Of a stretch of 41,159 nt of DNA, positions 22,925 to 31,082 are shown in pieces. The stretch lies in contig JBBQQT010000013.1 of NCBI GenBank assembly GCA_038215555.1, positions 1 through 41,159 on the forward strand, written 5' to 3'. This DNA comes from PFJX01 sp038215555. Its GTDB lineage: Bacteria; Pseudomonadota; Gammaproteobacteria; Burkholderiales; Thiobacillaceae. The notes under the pieces were generated by a model. It did not search any database. It was not told where the DNA came from and saw only the letters and a list, made by a program, of their open reading frames with translations. The translations under genes were made by a program, and so were the position numbers. The number at the start of each line of letters is the position of its first letter. The stretch's first letter is position 1.

Positions 22925-24202
22925 ATGCGTACTCTTATATTGATTGCTGCATTGGGTTTGAGTTCAGGTCTGAGCGCTTCGCTCAGGGCCGATGAAATCC
23001 GTCTCCAGGACAATCCACCTGACCGGCATGTCGTGGTCAAGGGCGACACCTTATGGGATATCTCAGAGAAATTTTTGAAAGATCCCTGGAAGTGGCCCGA
23101 GGTCTGGCAACTCAACAAAGAACAGATCAAGAACCCGCATTTGATCTACCCGGGTGACGTGGTGGTGCTGACGATGGAAGGCGGCAAACCGCGTTTGTCG
23201 TTGCAGGGTGGCCGGTTTGGCGAGACGGTGAAGCTGTCGCCTTCTGTGCGTGGCGAACCCATCATCACCAAGGATGCCGCGATTCCAAGTATTCCGGTCA
23301 AGGCAATTGCTCCCTTCTTGAGTCGCACCGGCATCATTGATCCTGAAGTATTGGCTGCTGCACCTCGCCTGTTGGGGGCTGCCGATGAGCGCGTGCTGAT
23401 GATGGAGTCGGACGTGGTTTACGCCAGCCAGGGTGATGGTTCTACGACTGACTGGAAAATCGTGCGGCCGGGTGTTGAGTTGATCGACCCGGACACCAAA
23501 GAATCGCTTGGTTTTGAGGCGATTCATGTTGGCGAGGCACGCACCCTTGCGCAGGGTAACCCGATGACTTTGGTCATCCGGCGCGGATACCGGGAGATTG
23601 CTCGCGAAGACAAGCTGATGCCGGCGCTTCCGTCAGACCTGGATAGCCTTGTGCCGCATGCCCCCGTCAATGACATCAACGGGAAAATCATTTCAGCCTA
23701 TGGCGGTGTTGCTGCGACTGCGAAATACGCAACAATCGTCATCAACAAAGGACTCCGGGACGGGGTGGAAGCCGGCCACGTGTTTGCCATTGCACACCAA
23801 GGCAGACAGGTCAAGTCAGACAAGGTTGTGGAGCGTCATCGCTACCTTGATACGAAGTGCCTCAAGCCTGGCAAGACCATTACCAATGATTTCTACGATC
23901 CGAAGGAAGTCTTTGAGGACTGCAAAGACACCAATTCGCCCTCCATGTTCACCACCAAGGAAGCATGGCGTTATGCGGATGTCGGTTGTTTGAAACCAGG
24001 CGCAAAAATCAGCGCTTTTGAGTTCTTTAATCCCAAGGATGTATACAAACTCCACTGTCGGCCTGGTGAGGATTCAATAAAACTGCCTGATACCCCTGCT
24101 GGATTGGCTTTCGTTTACCGGGCTTACCAGAAAGTTGCGTATGCACTTGTCGTGCAAGCAAATGGTCCGATTTACCTGATGGATGTAGTCAAGAAGCCTT
24201 GA
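22925..24202 (+). CDS. LysM-domain envelope protein
   Basis: The protein (425 residues) has a signal peptide (1-23, ending LRA) and one LysM domain at about residues 33-85 (VVKGDTLWDISEKFLKDPWKWPEVW, here cited only by its ends, through IYPGDVV). LysM binds peptidoglycan. The rest has no recognised domain; the usual middle segment includes IVINKGLRDGVEAGHVFA (~270), a possible capping or SH3-like fold. It ends with two copies of a CLKPG-containing stretch (about residues 308 and 350) rich in FF/Y-D/N-PK, suggesting an internal duplication. Start 22925 has AGG upstream; an earlier ATG at 22910 is less likely. The gene is conserved upstream of dprA in betaproteobacteria. Confidence 0.85.
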   Translation: MRTLILIAALGLSSGLSASLRADEIRLQDNPPDRHVVVKGDTLWDISEKFLKDPWKWPEVWQLNKEQIKNPHLIYPGDVVVLTMEGGKPRLSLQGGRFGETVKLSPSVRGEPIITKDAAIPSIPVKAIAPFLSRTGIIDPEVLAAAPRLLGAADERVLMMESDVVYASQGDGSTTDWKIVRPGVELIDPDTKESLGFEAIHVGEARTLAQGNPMTLVIRRGYREIAREDKLMPALPSDLDSLVPHAPVNDINGKIISAYGGVAATAKYATIVINKGLRDGVEAGHVFAIAHQGRQVKSDKVVERHRYLDTKCLKPGKTITNDFYDPKEVFEDCKDTNSPSMFTTKEAWRYADVGCLKPGAKISAFEFFNPKDVYKLHCRPGEDSIKLPDTPAGLAFVYRAYQKVAYALVVQANGPIYLMDVVKKP

Positions 24203-25299
24203 CGGCGTGCATTGACGCAGCCGCCTGGCTGACGCTCGAAGCCATCCCCGGTCTCGGGCCGGATGCGGCGCAGCGTCTTTTACGCGCGTTTGATCTTCCG
24301 GCCGACATCCTCGCTGCCCCTCCGGCGCAACTGGAACCGTTGGTTGGCAAGACGTTGGCACGCGCCATTGCACAAGGTGTCGATGCCGCCGTGCTGCAAC
24401 CGGGTCTGGATTGGCTGGCGCAGCCGGACAATCATCTGATTACCTGGAACGACCCGGCTTATCCGGCGGCTTTGCGAGATTTGCCGGCGCCGCCGGCCTG
24501 GCTTTATGTCAAGGGTGATCCAGCCTGGCTGGCGCGGCCGATGCTGGCCATCGTTGGCAGCCGGCATGCCACGCCACAAGGACTGCGCGATGCCGAAGCC
24601 TTTGCGCAGACGCTTTCCGAAGCTGGCCTGACCATCGTCAGCGGGCTCGCGCTGGGTATCGATACCGCTGCGCACAACGGCGGGCTGGCGGGATTGGCGA
24701 GTAGCGTGGCGGTGGTCGGCACCGGACTGGACCGGGTGTATCCGGCGCGCAACAAAGCGCTGGCGCATCGTCTGGCGGCGGAAGGCGCGATTGTTTCCGA
24801 GTTTTCGATTGGCACACCGCCGAAAAGCGGTCATTTCCCGCGCCGCAACCGGATCATCAGCGGCCTCAGTCTGGGCGTGCTGGTGATCGAAGCGGCGCTG
24901 GAAAGCGGCTCGCTGATTACCGCTCGTCTGGCTTCGGAGCAGGGCCGCGAAGTGTTCGCTTTGCCCGGCTCGATTCATTCCACCCTGGCCAAAGGTTGCC
25001 ACCGGTTGATCAAGCAAGGCGCCAAACTGGTCGAGTCGGCGACCGATGTGCTGGAAGAGTTCGGCCGTTTGTTGCCTGAGACGCTGCTGCACAAGAGCGC
25101 CAATACGGCAGCATCCGGTGCGGCATCAGAATCCGATGATGCCTTGCTCGCGTTGCTTTCCGGCGGCCCGTTGATTCTCGATCAGCTGGCTTCTCGGCTT
25201 GGCTTGACGGTAGAGGATGTCTCGGTCAAGCTTCTCGCGGCCGAAATGCAGGGCGCCATTGCCAAGTTGCCTGGCGGCCTTTATCAACGACTGTTCTGA
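24199..25299 (+). CDS. dprA: DNA-processing protein DprA
   Basis: The 366-residue protein has a short helix-hairpin region (IPGLGPDAAQRLL), the Rossmann-like core with MLAIVGSRHATPQG and IVSGLALGIDTAAHNG, PRRNRIISGLS, and a C-terminal winged helix (~300-366). DprA loads RecA on incoming single-stranded DNA during natural transformation. Start is TTG at 24199, overlapping the stop of the LysM gene by four bases (TTGA), so translation is probably coupled. It is followed by smg two bases on. Confidence 0.94.
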   Translation: MTACIDAAAWLTLEAIPGLGPDAAQRLLRAFDLPADILAAPPAQLEPLVGKTLARAIAQGVDAAVLQPGLDWLAQPDNHLITWNDPAYPAALRDLPAPPAWLYVKGDPAWLARPMLAIVGSRHATPQGLRDAEAFAQTLSEAGLTIVSGLALGIDTAAHNGGLAGLASSVAVVGTGLDRVYPARNKALAHRLAAEGAIVSEFSIGTPPKSGHFPRRNRIISGLSLGVLVIEAALESGSLITARLASEQGREVFALPGSIHSTLAKGCHRLIKQGAKLVESATDVLEEFGRLLPETLLHKSANTAASGAASESDDALLALLSGGPLILDQLASRLGLTVEDVSVKLLAAEMQGAIAKLPGGLYQRLF

Positions 25300-25301
25300 C
25301 A

Positions 25302-25811
25302 ATGTTCGACATCCTTCTCTATCTCTACGACACCTATCTTTTGTCCGAACATTTCCCGGATCCTGAACGCCTTTCGCGCAAGCTTTCCGCTGCCGGCTTC
25401 GAGGATGAAGCCATTGGCGAAGCGCTCGACTGGCTCGCCGCGCTGGATGATCTGAGCACCGACGAGGGTGAGGTCGAACATCCGTCGGTGCGGGTTTACA
25501 GCACCTATGAAATCAGTCGCCTGGCCACCGAAGGCCGCGGTTTCCTGACTTTCCTCGAAGGCTCCGGCCTGTTGCCGGTACATGCTCGCGAATGGGTGAT
25601 TGATCGTGCGCTGGCGTTGAGCGACACCGAGGTGTCGACCAACCGGGTCAAATGGATCGCCTTGCTCGCGCTCTGGAAACTGAAGGGCGCCGGTGACGTT
25701 TTGTGGCTGGAAGACCTGGTTCGGGGTGGCGAGGTGTCCGACGAAGACGGCGACGAAGTCAGTGATTCGGACGATGATCTGGCCATAGACTGGCAACCCA
25801 CCTTGCACTGA
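25302..25811 (+). CDS. smg: Smg family protein (DUF494)
   Basis: The 169-residue acidic protein starts MFDILLYLYDTYL, the typical opening of Smg/DUF494, and includes LSAAGFEDEAIGEALDWLAAL and a VRVYSTYEISRLATEGRGFL segment (cited in part). The C-terminus has an unusually acidic tail (DEDGDEVSDSDDD). The function is unknown; it is nearly always beside dprA. It starts two bases after the dprA stop and ends nine bases before topB. Confidence 0.92.
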   Translation: MFDILLYLYDTYLLSEHFPDPERLSRKLSAAGFEDEAIGEALDWLAALDDLSTDEGEVEHPSVRVYSTYEISRLATEGRGFLTFLEGSGLLPVHAREWVIDRALALSDTEVSTNRVKWIALLALWKLKGAGDVLWLEDLVRGGEVSDEDGDEVSDSDDDLAIDWQPTLH

Positions 25812-25820
25812 TTACCTGCC

Positions 25821-28484
25821 GTGTCCAAACAACTCATCATCGCCGAGAAACCGTCGGTCGCTCAGGATATTGCCCGCGCCCTGGGTGGTTTTACCAAGGA
25901 AAAGGACTTTTTCGAGTCCGAGCATTTCGTTCTTTCTTCTGCCGTCGGCCATCTGCTCGAACTGACTTTGCCAGAAGAATTCGAGGTCAAGCGCGGCAAA
26001 TGGTCGTTCGCGAACTTGCCGGTTATTCCGCCGCACTTTGCGTTGAAGCCGGTGGAAAAAACCGAAGACCGGCTGAAATTGCTCACCCGTCTGATCAAGC
26101 GCAAGGATGTTGACGGCCTGATCAACGCCTGTGACGCGGGTCGCGAGGGCGAGTTGATCTTCAATTACATCGCCCAGCACAGCGCAACCAAGAAGCCGGT
26201 CCGCCGTCTGTGGTTGCAGTCGATGACGCAGGGTTCGATCCGCGCTGGCTTCGCCAGCCTGCGTTCCGGCGAAGAGATGGCCGGCCTGCGTGCCGCCGCC
26301 ATCAGCCGCGCCGAAAGCGACTGGCTGATCGGCATCAATGGCACCCGTGCGATGACCGCCTTCAACTCGAAGACCGGCGGTTTTCATCTCACCACCGTAG
26401 GTCGTGTGCAGACGCCGACGTTGGCTATCGTGGTCGAGCGGGAAGAGAAGATTCGTGCTTTCAAGCCGCGCGCCTACTGGGAACTGGAAGCTCGCTTCGC
26501 TGGCGAGAAGGGTGAATATCCCGGCCGCTGGTTCGATGAGAAATTCAAAAAACCGGAAGACGACGAACACGCCACCGCCTACCGCCTGTGGGATCAAGCA
26601 CGCGCCGAGACGATCCGCGCCGCTTGCCTGGGCAAGTCGGCCAAGGCAACTGAAGAAACCAAGCCGACCAGCCAGTTGTCACCGCTGCTGTACGACCTGA
26701 CCAGCTTGCAGCGCGAAGCCAATGGCCGTTTCGGTTTTTCCGCCAAGACCACCTTAGGGCTGGCGCAGGCGTTGTACGAAAAACACAAGGTATTGACCTA
26801 TCCGCGGACCGATGCACGCGCGCTGCCGGAGGATTACCTGCCGACGGTGAAGGAAGTGCTGGCCAATCTGCCGGAGGAATATGCGCCGCTGGCGAGCACC
26901 ATCCTCGACAAAAAATGGGTCACCCCAAACAAGCGCATCTTCAACAACGCCAAGATTTCCGATCACTTCGCGATCATTCCGACCGGCAATCCGCCGAAGT
27001 CGCTGAATGAAATCGAACAGAAGTTGTACGACCTGGTCACCCGCCGCTTCCTCGCCGTGTTCTATCCGGCGGCGGAATATGCGGTGACCACCCGCATTAC
27101 CCGGATCGATGAACACGCTTTCAAGACCGAAGGCAAAGTGCTGGTGAATCCGGGTTGGCTGGCGGTGTATGGCAAGGAAGCCGCAGTCGAAGACGAAGAC
27201 GGCGGCACGCCTTCGCTGTCGCCCATCGTGCCGGGCGAAACGCTGGCGACCCAATCGGTCGAGATCAAGGCTGCTTTCACCCGGCCACCGGCACGCTTCA
27301 ACGAAGCCACACTGCTGTCGGCAATGGAAGGCGCCGGCAAGATGATCGAGGACGAGGAACTGCGCGCGGCAATGGCCGGGCGCGGCCTTGGCACGCCGGC
27401 AACGCGGGCGCAGATCATCGAAAATCTGATCTCCGAGGTCTACATGCACCGCGAGGGCCGCGACCTGGTACCCACGGCCAAGGCTTTCTCGCTGGTGACC
27501 TTGTTGCGCGGCCTGGGGGTCAAGGAACTGACTTCGCCAGAACTCACCGGCGGTTGGGAATACAAGCTGGCGCAGATGGAGCGCGGCAAGCTGTCGCGCG
27601 ACGAGTTCATGGCGCATATCACTGCGCTGACACAGGAAATCGTCGATCGCGCCAAGCGCTATGAGTCGGATACCGTGCCGGGCGACTTCGTTACGTTGAG
27701 TACGCCATGCCCGAAATGCGGTGGCATGGTGAAAGAGAATTACAAGAAATTCGCTTGCCAGTCGTGTGACTGGAGCACCTGGAAGATCGTCGCCAGTCGC
27801 CAGTTTGAAGTGGCCGAGATGGAAGCCTTGCTCCGCAGCGGCAAGATCGGCCCGTTGACCGGGTTCCGCAACAAGATGGGGCGGCCGTTCGATGCCGAAA
27901 TCCGGCTCAATGACGACAAGATGCCCGAATTCGACTTCGGCCAGCCGCGCGAAGGCGAGGCAGCCGAGCCAGTCGATTTCTCCGGCCAGGAAAATCTGGG
28001 CACTTGTCCAAAATGTGGCGCGGCCGTTTACGAACATGGCAACTCATTCGTTTGTGAACGCAGTGTCGGGCCAGCCAAGACGTGCGATTTCCGCAGCGGC
28101 AAGCTGATTCTGCAACAGCCAGTGGAACCCGCCCAGATGCAGAAACTATTGGCTGAAGGCAAGACTGATCTATTGACTGGTTTCGTTTCCGCTCGTACCA
28201 AGCGCAAGTTTTCCGCCTTTCTGGTGCGCGACAAAGACGGCAAGGTCAGCTTCGAATTCGAGCCGCGCCCCGAAGGCGGCGCCAAACGCGCGGCCCCCGC
28301 GCCGGGCAAGGAATTGGGCAAACATCCAAGCGATGGCAAGCCGATCAGCCTCAAATCCGGTCGCTTCGGACCCTATGTGCAGCACGGCAAACTCAACGCC
28401 ACGTTGCCGAAGGAGATGAATCCGGAAGCGGTAACGCTGGAACAGGCCATCGAGCTGCTGGCGATCAAGGCGGCGGCCAAGTAA
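25821..28484 (+). CDS. topB: DNA topoisomerase III TopB
   Basis: The 887-residue type IA topoisomerase starts with GTG. It has an N-terminal TOPRIM domain (QLIIAEKPSVAQDIARALGG; acidic CDAGREGE) and the active-site tyrosine at ~327 in LTYPRTDARALP. After the core come a zinc-finger-like unit with CPKCGG...CQSC (~631-650), a second one with CPKCGA...CERS (~730-745), and topoisomerase C-terminal repeats ending near residue 880. TopB decatenates and unknots DNA. It is larger than E. coli TopB (653) because of the C-terminal zinc and repeat units, a common betaproteobacterial form. Last gene of the lysM-dprA-smg-topB run. Confidence 0.94.
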   Translation: MSKQLIIAEKPSVAQDIARALGGFTKEKDFFESEHFVLSSAVGHLLELTLPEEFEVKRGKWSFANLPVIPPHFALKPVEKTEDRLKLLTRLIKRKDVDGLINACDAGREGELIFNYIAQHSATKKPVRRLWLQSMTQGSIRAGFASLRSGEEMAGLRAAAISRAESDWLIGINGTRAMTAFNSKTGGFHLTTVGRVQTPTLAIVVEREEKIRAFKPRAYWELEARFAGEKGEYPGRWFDEKFKKPEDDEHATAYRLWDQARAETIRAACLGKSAKATEETKPTSQLSPLLYDLTSLQREANGRFGFSAKTTLGLAQALYEKHKVLTYPRTDARALPEDYLPTVKEVLANLPEEYAPLASTILDKKWVTPNKRIFNNAKISDHFAIIPTGNPPKSLNEIEQKLYDLVTRRFLAVFYPAAEYAVTTRITRIDEHAFKTEGKVLVNPGWLAVYGKEAAVEDEDGGTPSLSPIVPGETLATQSVEIKAAFTRPPARFNEATLLSAMEGAGKMIEDEELRAAMAGRGLGTPATRAQIIENLISEVYMHREGRDLVPTAKAFSLVTLLRGLGVKELTSPELTGGWEYKLAQMERGKLSRDEFMAHITALTQEIVDRAKRYESDTVPGDFVTLSTPCPKCGGMVKENYKKFACQSCDWSTWKIVASRQFEVAEMEALLRSGKIGPLTGFRNKMGRPFDAEIRLNDDKMPEFDFGQPREGEAAEPVDFSGQENLGTCPKCGAAVYEHGNSFVCERSVGPAKTCDFRSGKLILQQPVEPAQMQKLLAEGKTDLLTGFVSARTKRKFSAFLVRDKDGKVSFEFEPRPEGGAKRAAPAPGKELGKHPSDGKPISLKSGRFGPYVQHGKLNATLPKEMNPEAVTLEQAIELLAIKAAAK

Positions 28485-28525
28485 ACACAAGCAAATCTTC
28501 TCCCACTGCAAGAAAAGGAAAAATC

Positions 28526-29128
28526 ATGGCCGTTCTGGTTGGCAAGCAAGCCCCCGATTTCACCGCTGTCGCTGTGATGGGCGATAACGATTTCGACGAA
28601 AACTTCAATCTATCCAGCTACATCAAGGGCAAATACGCGGTCATCTTTTTCTATCCGCTCGATTTCACTTTTGTTTGCCCGTCAGAACTGCTGGCTTTCG
28701 ATCATCGCCTGGCCGAGTTCCAGAAGCGCAATGTTGAAGTCATCGGTGTCTCGATCGACTCGCATTTCTCCCATCTGGCTTGGAAGAACACGGCGGTCAA
28801 CAATGGCGGCATCGGACAGGTGCGTTACCCGCTGGTGGCCGACATCAAGCATGATATCTGCAAGGCGTATGACGTCGAAGCCGAAGGCGGCGTCGCTTTC
28901 CGCGGTTCCTTCCTGATCGACATGAACGGCGTGGTGCGGCATCAGGTCGTCAACGATTTGCCGCTGGGCCGCAATATCGACGAAATGATTCGCATGGTTG
29001 ATGCGCTTCAGTTCGTCGAAGAACATGGCGAAGTCTGCCCGGCTGGCTGGAAGCATGGCGACGAAGGCATGAAGGCCTCCACGGCAGGCGTCGCCGAGTA
29101 CCTGGCCAAGCACGGCGAGGAGCTGTAA
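28526..29128 (+). CDS. Typical 2-Cys peroxiredoxin (Prx1/AhpC group)
   Basis: The 200-residue peroxidase has the peroxidatic cysteine C51 in FTFVCPSE and the resolving cysteine C171 in GEVCPAGW. The C-terminal tail (MKASTAGVAEYLAKHGEEL) has the extension seen in the Prx1 group. It detoxifies hydrogen peroxide and organic peroxides, using thioredoxin or AhpF. No ahpF is nearby; thioredoxin is at 35453. It has a good ribosome-binding site (AAAAGGAAAA) and ends at a strong terminator (29159). Confidence 0.95.
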   Translation: MAVLVGKQAPDFTAVAVMGDNDFDENFNLSSYIKGKYAVIFFYPLDFTFVCPSELLAFDHRLAEFQKRNVEVIGVSIDSHFSHLAWKNTAVNNGGIGQVRYPLVADIKHDICKAYDVEAEGGVAFRGSFLIDMNGVVRHQVVNDLPLGRNIDEMIRMVDALQFVEEHGEVCPAGWKHGDEGMKASTAGVAEYLAKHGEEL

Positions 29129-29158
29129 GCCAAGAGAATGTGTCACGCAGAGTGTCAC

Positions 29159-29188
29159 GGAAAAAAGGGGCTGCCGCCCCTTTTTTCC
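29159..29188 (+). terminator. Rho-independent terminator of the peroxiredoxin gene
   Basis: A perfect 13-bp inverted repeat GGAAAAAAGGGGC, loop TGCC, then GCCCCTTTTTTCC, places a T6 run at 29181-29186. It lies 30 bases after the peroxiredoxin stop. Confidence 0.92.
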
Positions 29189-29528
29189 TGACTGTAATTA
29201 CCCCTCCGTGCGCGAGGGAGGCCGGGAGGGAGTGAACGCTCGCGCGCAGCCCGCCTTTAGTGGCCGCAAAAGAACAACTAGAACATTCTTGCCGCGTTGG
29301 CGGGCGCGCTGCTGCGTTGCCGGTCGCTTGCAGGGAATGGCCATGCTGCGCGTCCGGCGCCTTGCAGCACATCCCGCCAGCACGCCCATCATCGTCCAAG
29401 TTCTTAACGTGAAACACACAGTCCCGTTCGCCCAGAGCGTGTCGAAGGGGCCCACGGTCAAAGTTGCCCTTCGACAAGCTCAGGGCGAACGGTTTCATGA
29501 TTTGGGGTGACGACTCTCGTCATGAAAG
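29189..29528. other. Repeat-rich intergenic region without a credible gene
   Basis: This 340-base stretch holds the 24-bp repeat (29404-29427), a 26-bp imperfect inverted repeat (29424-29449 and 29467-29492, 24 of 26 paired) of the widespread TTCGCCCTGAGC-type, and most of the 53-bp repeat (29482-29534). Short open frames on the minus strand across 29198-29461 have protein-like stretches (for instance AGCARAFTPSRPPSRTEG-like words) that I associate with frequently annotated small hypothetical proteins. They are more likely a dispersed repeat than a gene. Confidence 0.6.
29424..29492. repeat. Inverted repeat of the GTTCGCCCTGAGC..TCGAAGGG type
   Basis: Arms at 29424-29449 and 29467-29492 pair at 24 of 26 positions, leaving a 17-base loop. 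The half-sequence (TTCGCCCTGAGC then TTGTCGAAGGG) is a common dispersed palindrome unit in proteobacterial genomes. It overlaps the 53-bp repeat at its right end. Confidence 0.7.
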
Positions 29529-29534
29529 TTAGCG
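29482..29534. repeat. 53-bp repeat, inverted copy of 13632-13684
   Basis: Fifty of 53 bases match the reverse complement of the block before yhdP. The left end is shared with the right arm of the inverted repeat at 29467-29492. The right end runs into the stop codon of the unrecognised gene at 29529. Confidence 0.75.
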
Positions 29535-30239
29535 CAGGTGTTTCTCCCACAGCTCGCGGTTGTCGATCGGCGTCATGTCCTCGTTGTGCTTGGGACTGCG
29601 GCCGGTAAAGCGTACGTGGTCGTAGGGCTGGCCTTCCCATGTCTCGTCGGTGGTGCTGTTGCGCGTGCCCCAGTTGTCAGTGTGATTGACGGTGCCGCCC
29701 TGCATCGACGATATCCAGTCCTGCTCGCCGCGGATGGTCTGGGTGCGCTTGTAGTCCAGGTAGTCCTGGCTCTTCTGGCTCTCGTCATAAGCGGCCTGCA
29801 TCATCTCGCGGATGTCCCGGGCGTTGCCCGCCACCTTGCGCGCGGTCTCCCGCTCCATCTGCCTGAGCCGTTCCATGCCCTGCCTGATGTAGCTTTTCAC
29901 CCAGTCTTCGTCGAGGGCATAGGAGCCGAGCATGGCGCCGAACAGGGGCGCGTAGTCCTCGAAGCGATCACTCGGCGCCGCCACAGTGATATGGCGGAAA
30001 TTCCAGTTGGTATCGAGGCGCGAACCGAAGCTGATACCCAGGGTATAGCCCTTGAACGGCCCCTCCCGCGTGACCCGAAGATTGTTGATGGCGAGGTCGG
30101 GATAGAGTTGGGCGATCTGTCTCGCTTGACGGCGCGCCAGGCTCATCAGGTCGGCGCCCGCCGCGCTGCCGAGCTGCAGGGTGACCTTGTAGCGCAACGC
30201 CGGGTCGGCCGAGATCGCGATGACCTTGAATCTGGACAC
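29529..30239 (-). CDS. Protein of unknown function
   Basis: I do not recognise this 236-residue protein. The start is GTG at 30239 with GGAGG about nine bases upstream. The first ~105 residues are a mixed alpha/beta region (FKVIAISADPALRYKVTLQL, then GYTLGISFGS). Residues ~125-165 are a long charged helix (RLRQMERETARKVAGNARDIREMM in part). The C-terminal ~75 residues are rich in Trp, Asn, Thr and Gly (GEQDWISSMQGG, TDNWGTRNSTTDETWEG), with a pattern like a secreted or periplasmic effector domain. There is no signal peptide. It diverges from the receiver-like gene at 30332. Confidence 0.75.
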   Translation of the reverse strand: MSRFKVIAISADPALRYKVTLQLGSAAGADLMSLARRQARQIAQLYPDLAINNLRVTREGPFKGYTLGISFGSRLDTNWNFRHITVAAPSDRFEDYAPLFGAMLGSYALDEDWVKSYIRQGMERLRQMERETARKVAGNARDIREMMQAAYDESQKSQDYLDYKRTQTIRGEQDWISSMQGGTVNHTDNWGTRNSTTDETWEGQPYDHVRFTGRSPKHNEDMTPIDNRELWEKHLR

Positions 30240-30331
30240 TAAATTGGCCTCCGCCTATAGAGGGCGGCCCGCGCCATGTATACCGCCCTCGGCGCTGGAT
30301 CGGATGTGATCAAGAAGCGTAAGCTTTGAGC

Positions 30332-30730
30332 ATGAATGCCGCCATGCCTTCCCCGCTCTCGCCCCCGCTCTTGCTGTCGGTCATCGAACTGTTGGGCTAC
30401 CCAAACCTGCGCCTCCTTCATGAACGTTTGGGCTATCGCGTGCTGACCGAGTTCTCGGTGCGCAAGGCGATCAGCCTGATGCGCAAGGAAAAGCCGGCGG
30501 TCATCGTGGCGGATTTCTACTTCCAGCCGGATTTCCGGGATCGGGTCAGCAATCTCGAATCCCTTTTGGCTACGGCGCAATCGCACAAGGATGTGAAAAT
30601 ATTGGTGCTATACGAATCGGCGCATGAGCACGTGCTGGATCGCGTGCGTGCGCGTTTCCGCATCGATGCCGCGTTGACACTGCCGGTGCGCGAAGCTGAA
30701 CTGGAAAGCGTGTTGGCTGCCTGGCGTTGA
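30332..30730 (+). CDS. Receiver-like (CheY-fold) protein, degenerate
   Basis: The 132-residue protein looks like a single response-regulator fold: strand LLLSVIELLG, helix, VLTEFSVRKAISLMRKEKPAVIVADFYF, with an Asp in VADFYF where the phospho-acceptor would lie, then ILVLYESAHEHVL and a C-terminal helix. The acidic pair near the N-terminus and the conserved Thr and Lys of true receivers are not evident, so phosphorylation is doubtful. ATG 30332 is preferred to TTG 30326. It precedes the sigma-28 promoter and riboswitch by about 70 bases and may belong to the same signalling context. Confidence 0.6.
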   Translation: MNAAMPSPLSPPLLLSVIELLGYPNLRLLHERLGYRVLTEFSVRKAISLMRKEKPAVIVADFYFQPDFRDRVSNLESLLATAQSHKDVKILVLYESAHEHVLDRVRARFRIDAALTLPVREAELESVLAAWR

Positions 30731-30801
30731 AGCTTTCCTGCTTTTCGGCAGCAGAATCTTTTCGAGAACTGGGTGGCAAATCCGCCCATAAAAATTCTGA
30801 T

Positions 30802-30828
30802 TAAAGTTTTTTAGTGGCTGTCCGTTAA
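30802..30828 (+). promoter_or_regulatory. Sigma-28 (FliA) promoter
   Basis: TAAAGTTT at 30802-30809 matches the FliA -35 consensus at all eight positions. After exactly 11 bases comes TCCGTTAA (30821-30828), matching the -10 consensus GCCGATAA at six of eight. Transcription would start near 30835, just ahead of the riboswitch. This places the downstream operon under flagellar control. Confidence 0.75.
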
Positions 30829-30852
30829 ATCATCCGGCAACTTAATTTGTTG

Positions 30853-30950
30853 CTCACCTGCAAAGGGCAAACTCATCGAAAGATGAGGACGCAAAGTCAC
30901 CGGTCTAAAGGGCGAAAGCCCCATGACAGCGGGATTTCCAGGTCAAGGTG
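30853..30950 (+). promoter_or_regulatory. c-di-GMP-I (GEMM) riboswitch aptamer
   Basis: The core follows the GEMM-I consensus in order: AGGGCAAAC, a CTCATC/GATGAG stem closed by a GAAA tetraloop, GGACGCAAAG, then ACCGGTCTAAAG and a second hairpin GGGC-GAAA-GCCC. CAGCGGG and the closing strand follow. CACCT (30855-30859) can pair with AGGTG (30946-30950) to close the structure. It binds cyclic di-GMP. It sits in the 5' leader (about 250 bases) of the DUF1631/EAL-HDOD operon. Confidence 0.9.
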
Positions 30951-30974
30951 GAGCCATTCGGCTGCCCTTTTCTT
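30947..30974 (+). terminator. Candidate expression-platform terminator of the riboswitch
   Basis: A hairpin with AGCC-ATTC-GGCT at its tip and outer G-C pairs (GGTG... with ...CCC) is followed by TTTTCTT. Its left strand overlaps the AGGTG that closes the aptamer, so the two structures exclude each other. If so, c-di-GMP binding would block termination and turn the operon on. This is a fold drawn by eye. Confidence 0.45.
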
Positions 30975-31082
30975 GTCTTCCCTCTTCGCGATGCCCTGCG
31001 GATTTCTCCTGTAACGGAGATTCCAGGCCATGTGGTTTGCGGGGAATGTGGCCCGGATCGAATCGGGCAGAAGGAAAGGGTC

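Noticed and set aside
26754..28037. A ~430-codon open frame antisense to topB
   Set aside because: Composition of a shadow frame (His/Arg/Gly rich), no domain; the TopB frame is certain.
30771..30787. Hairpin GGGTGG-CAAAT-CCGCCC after the receiver-like gene
   Set aside because: The stem is plausible but no T-run follows, so I did not call a terminator.
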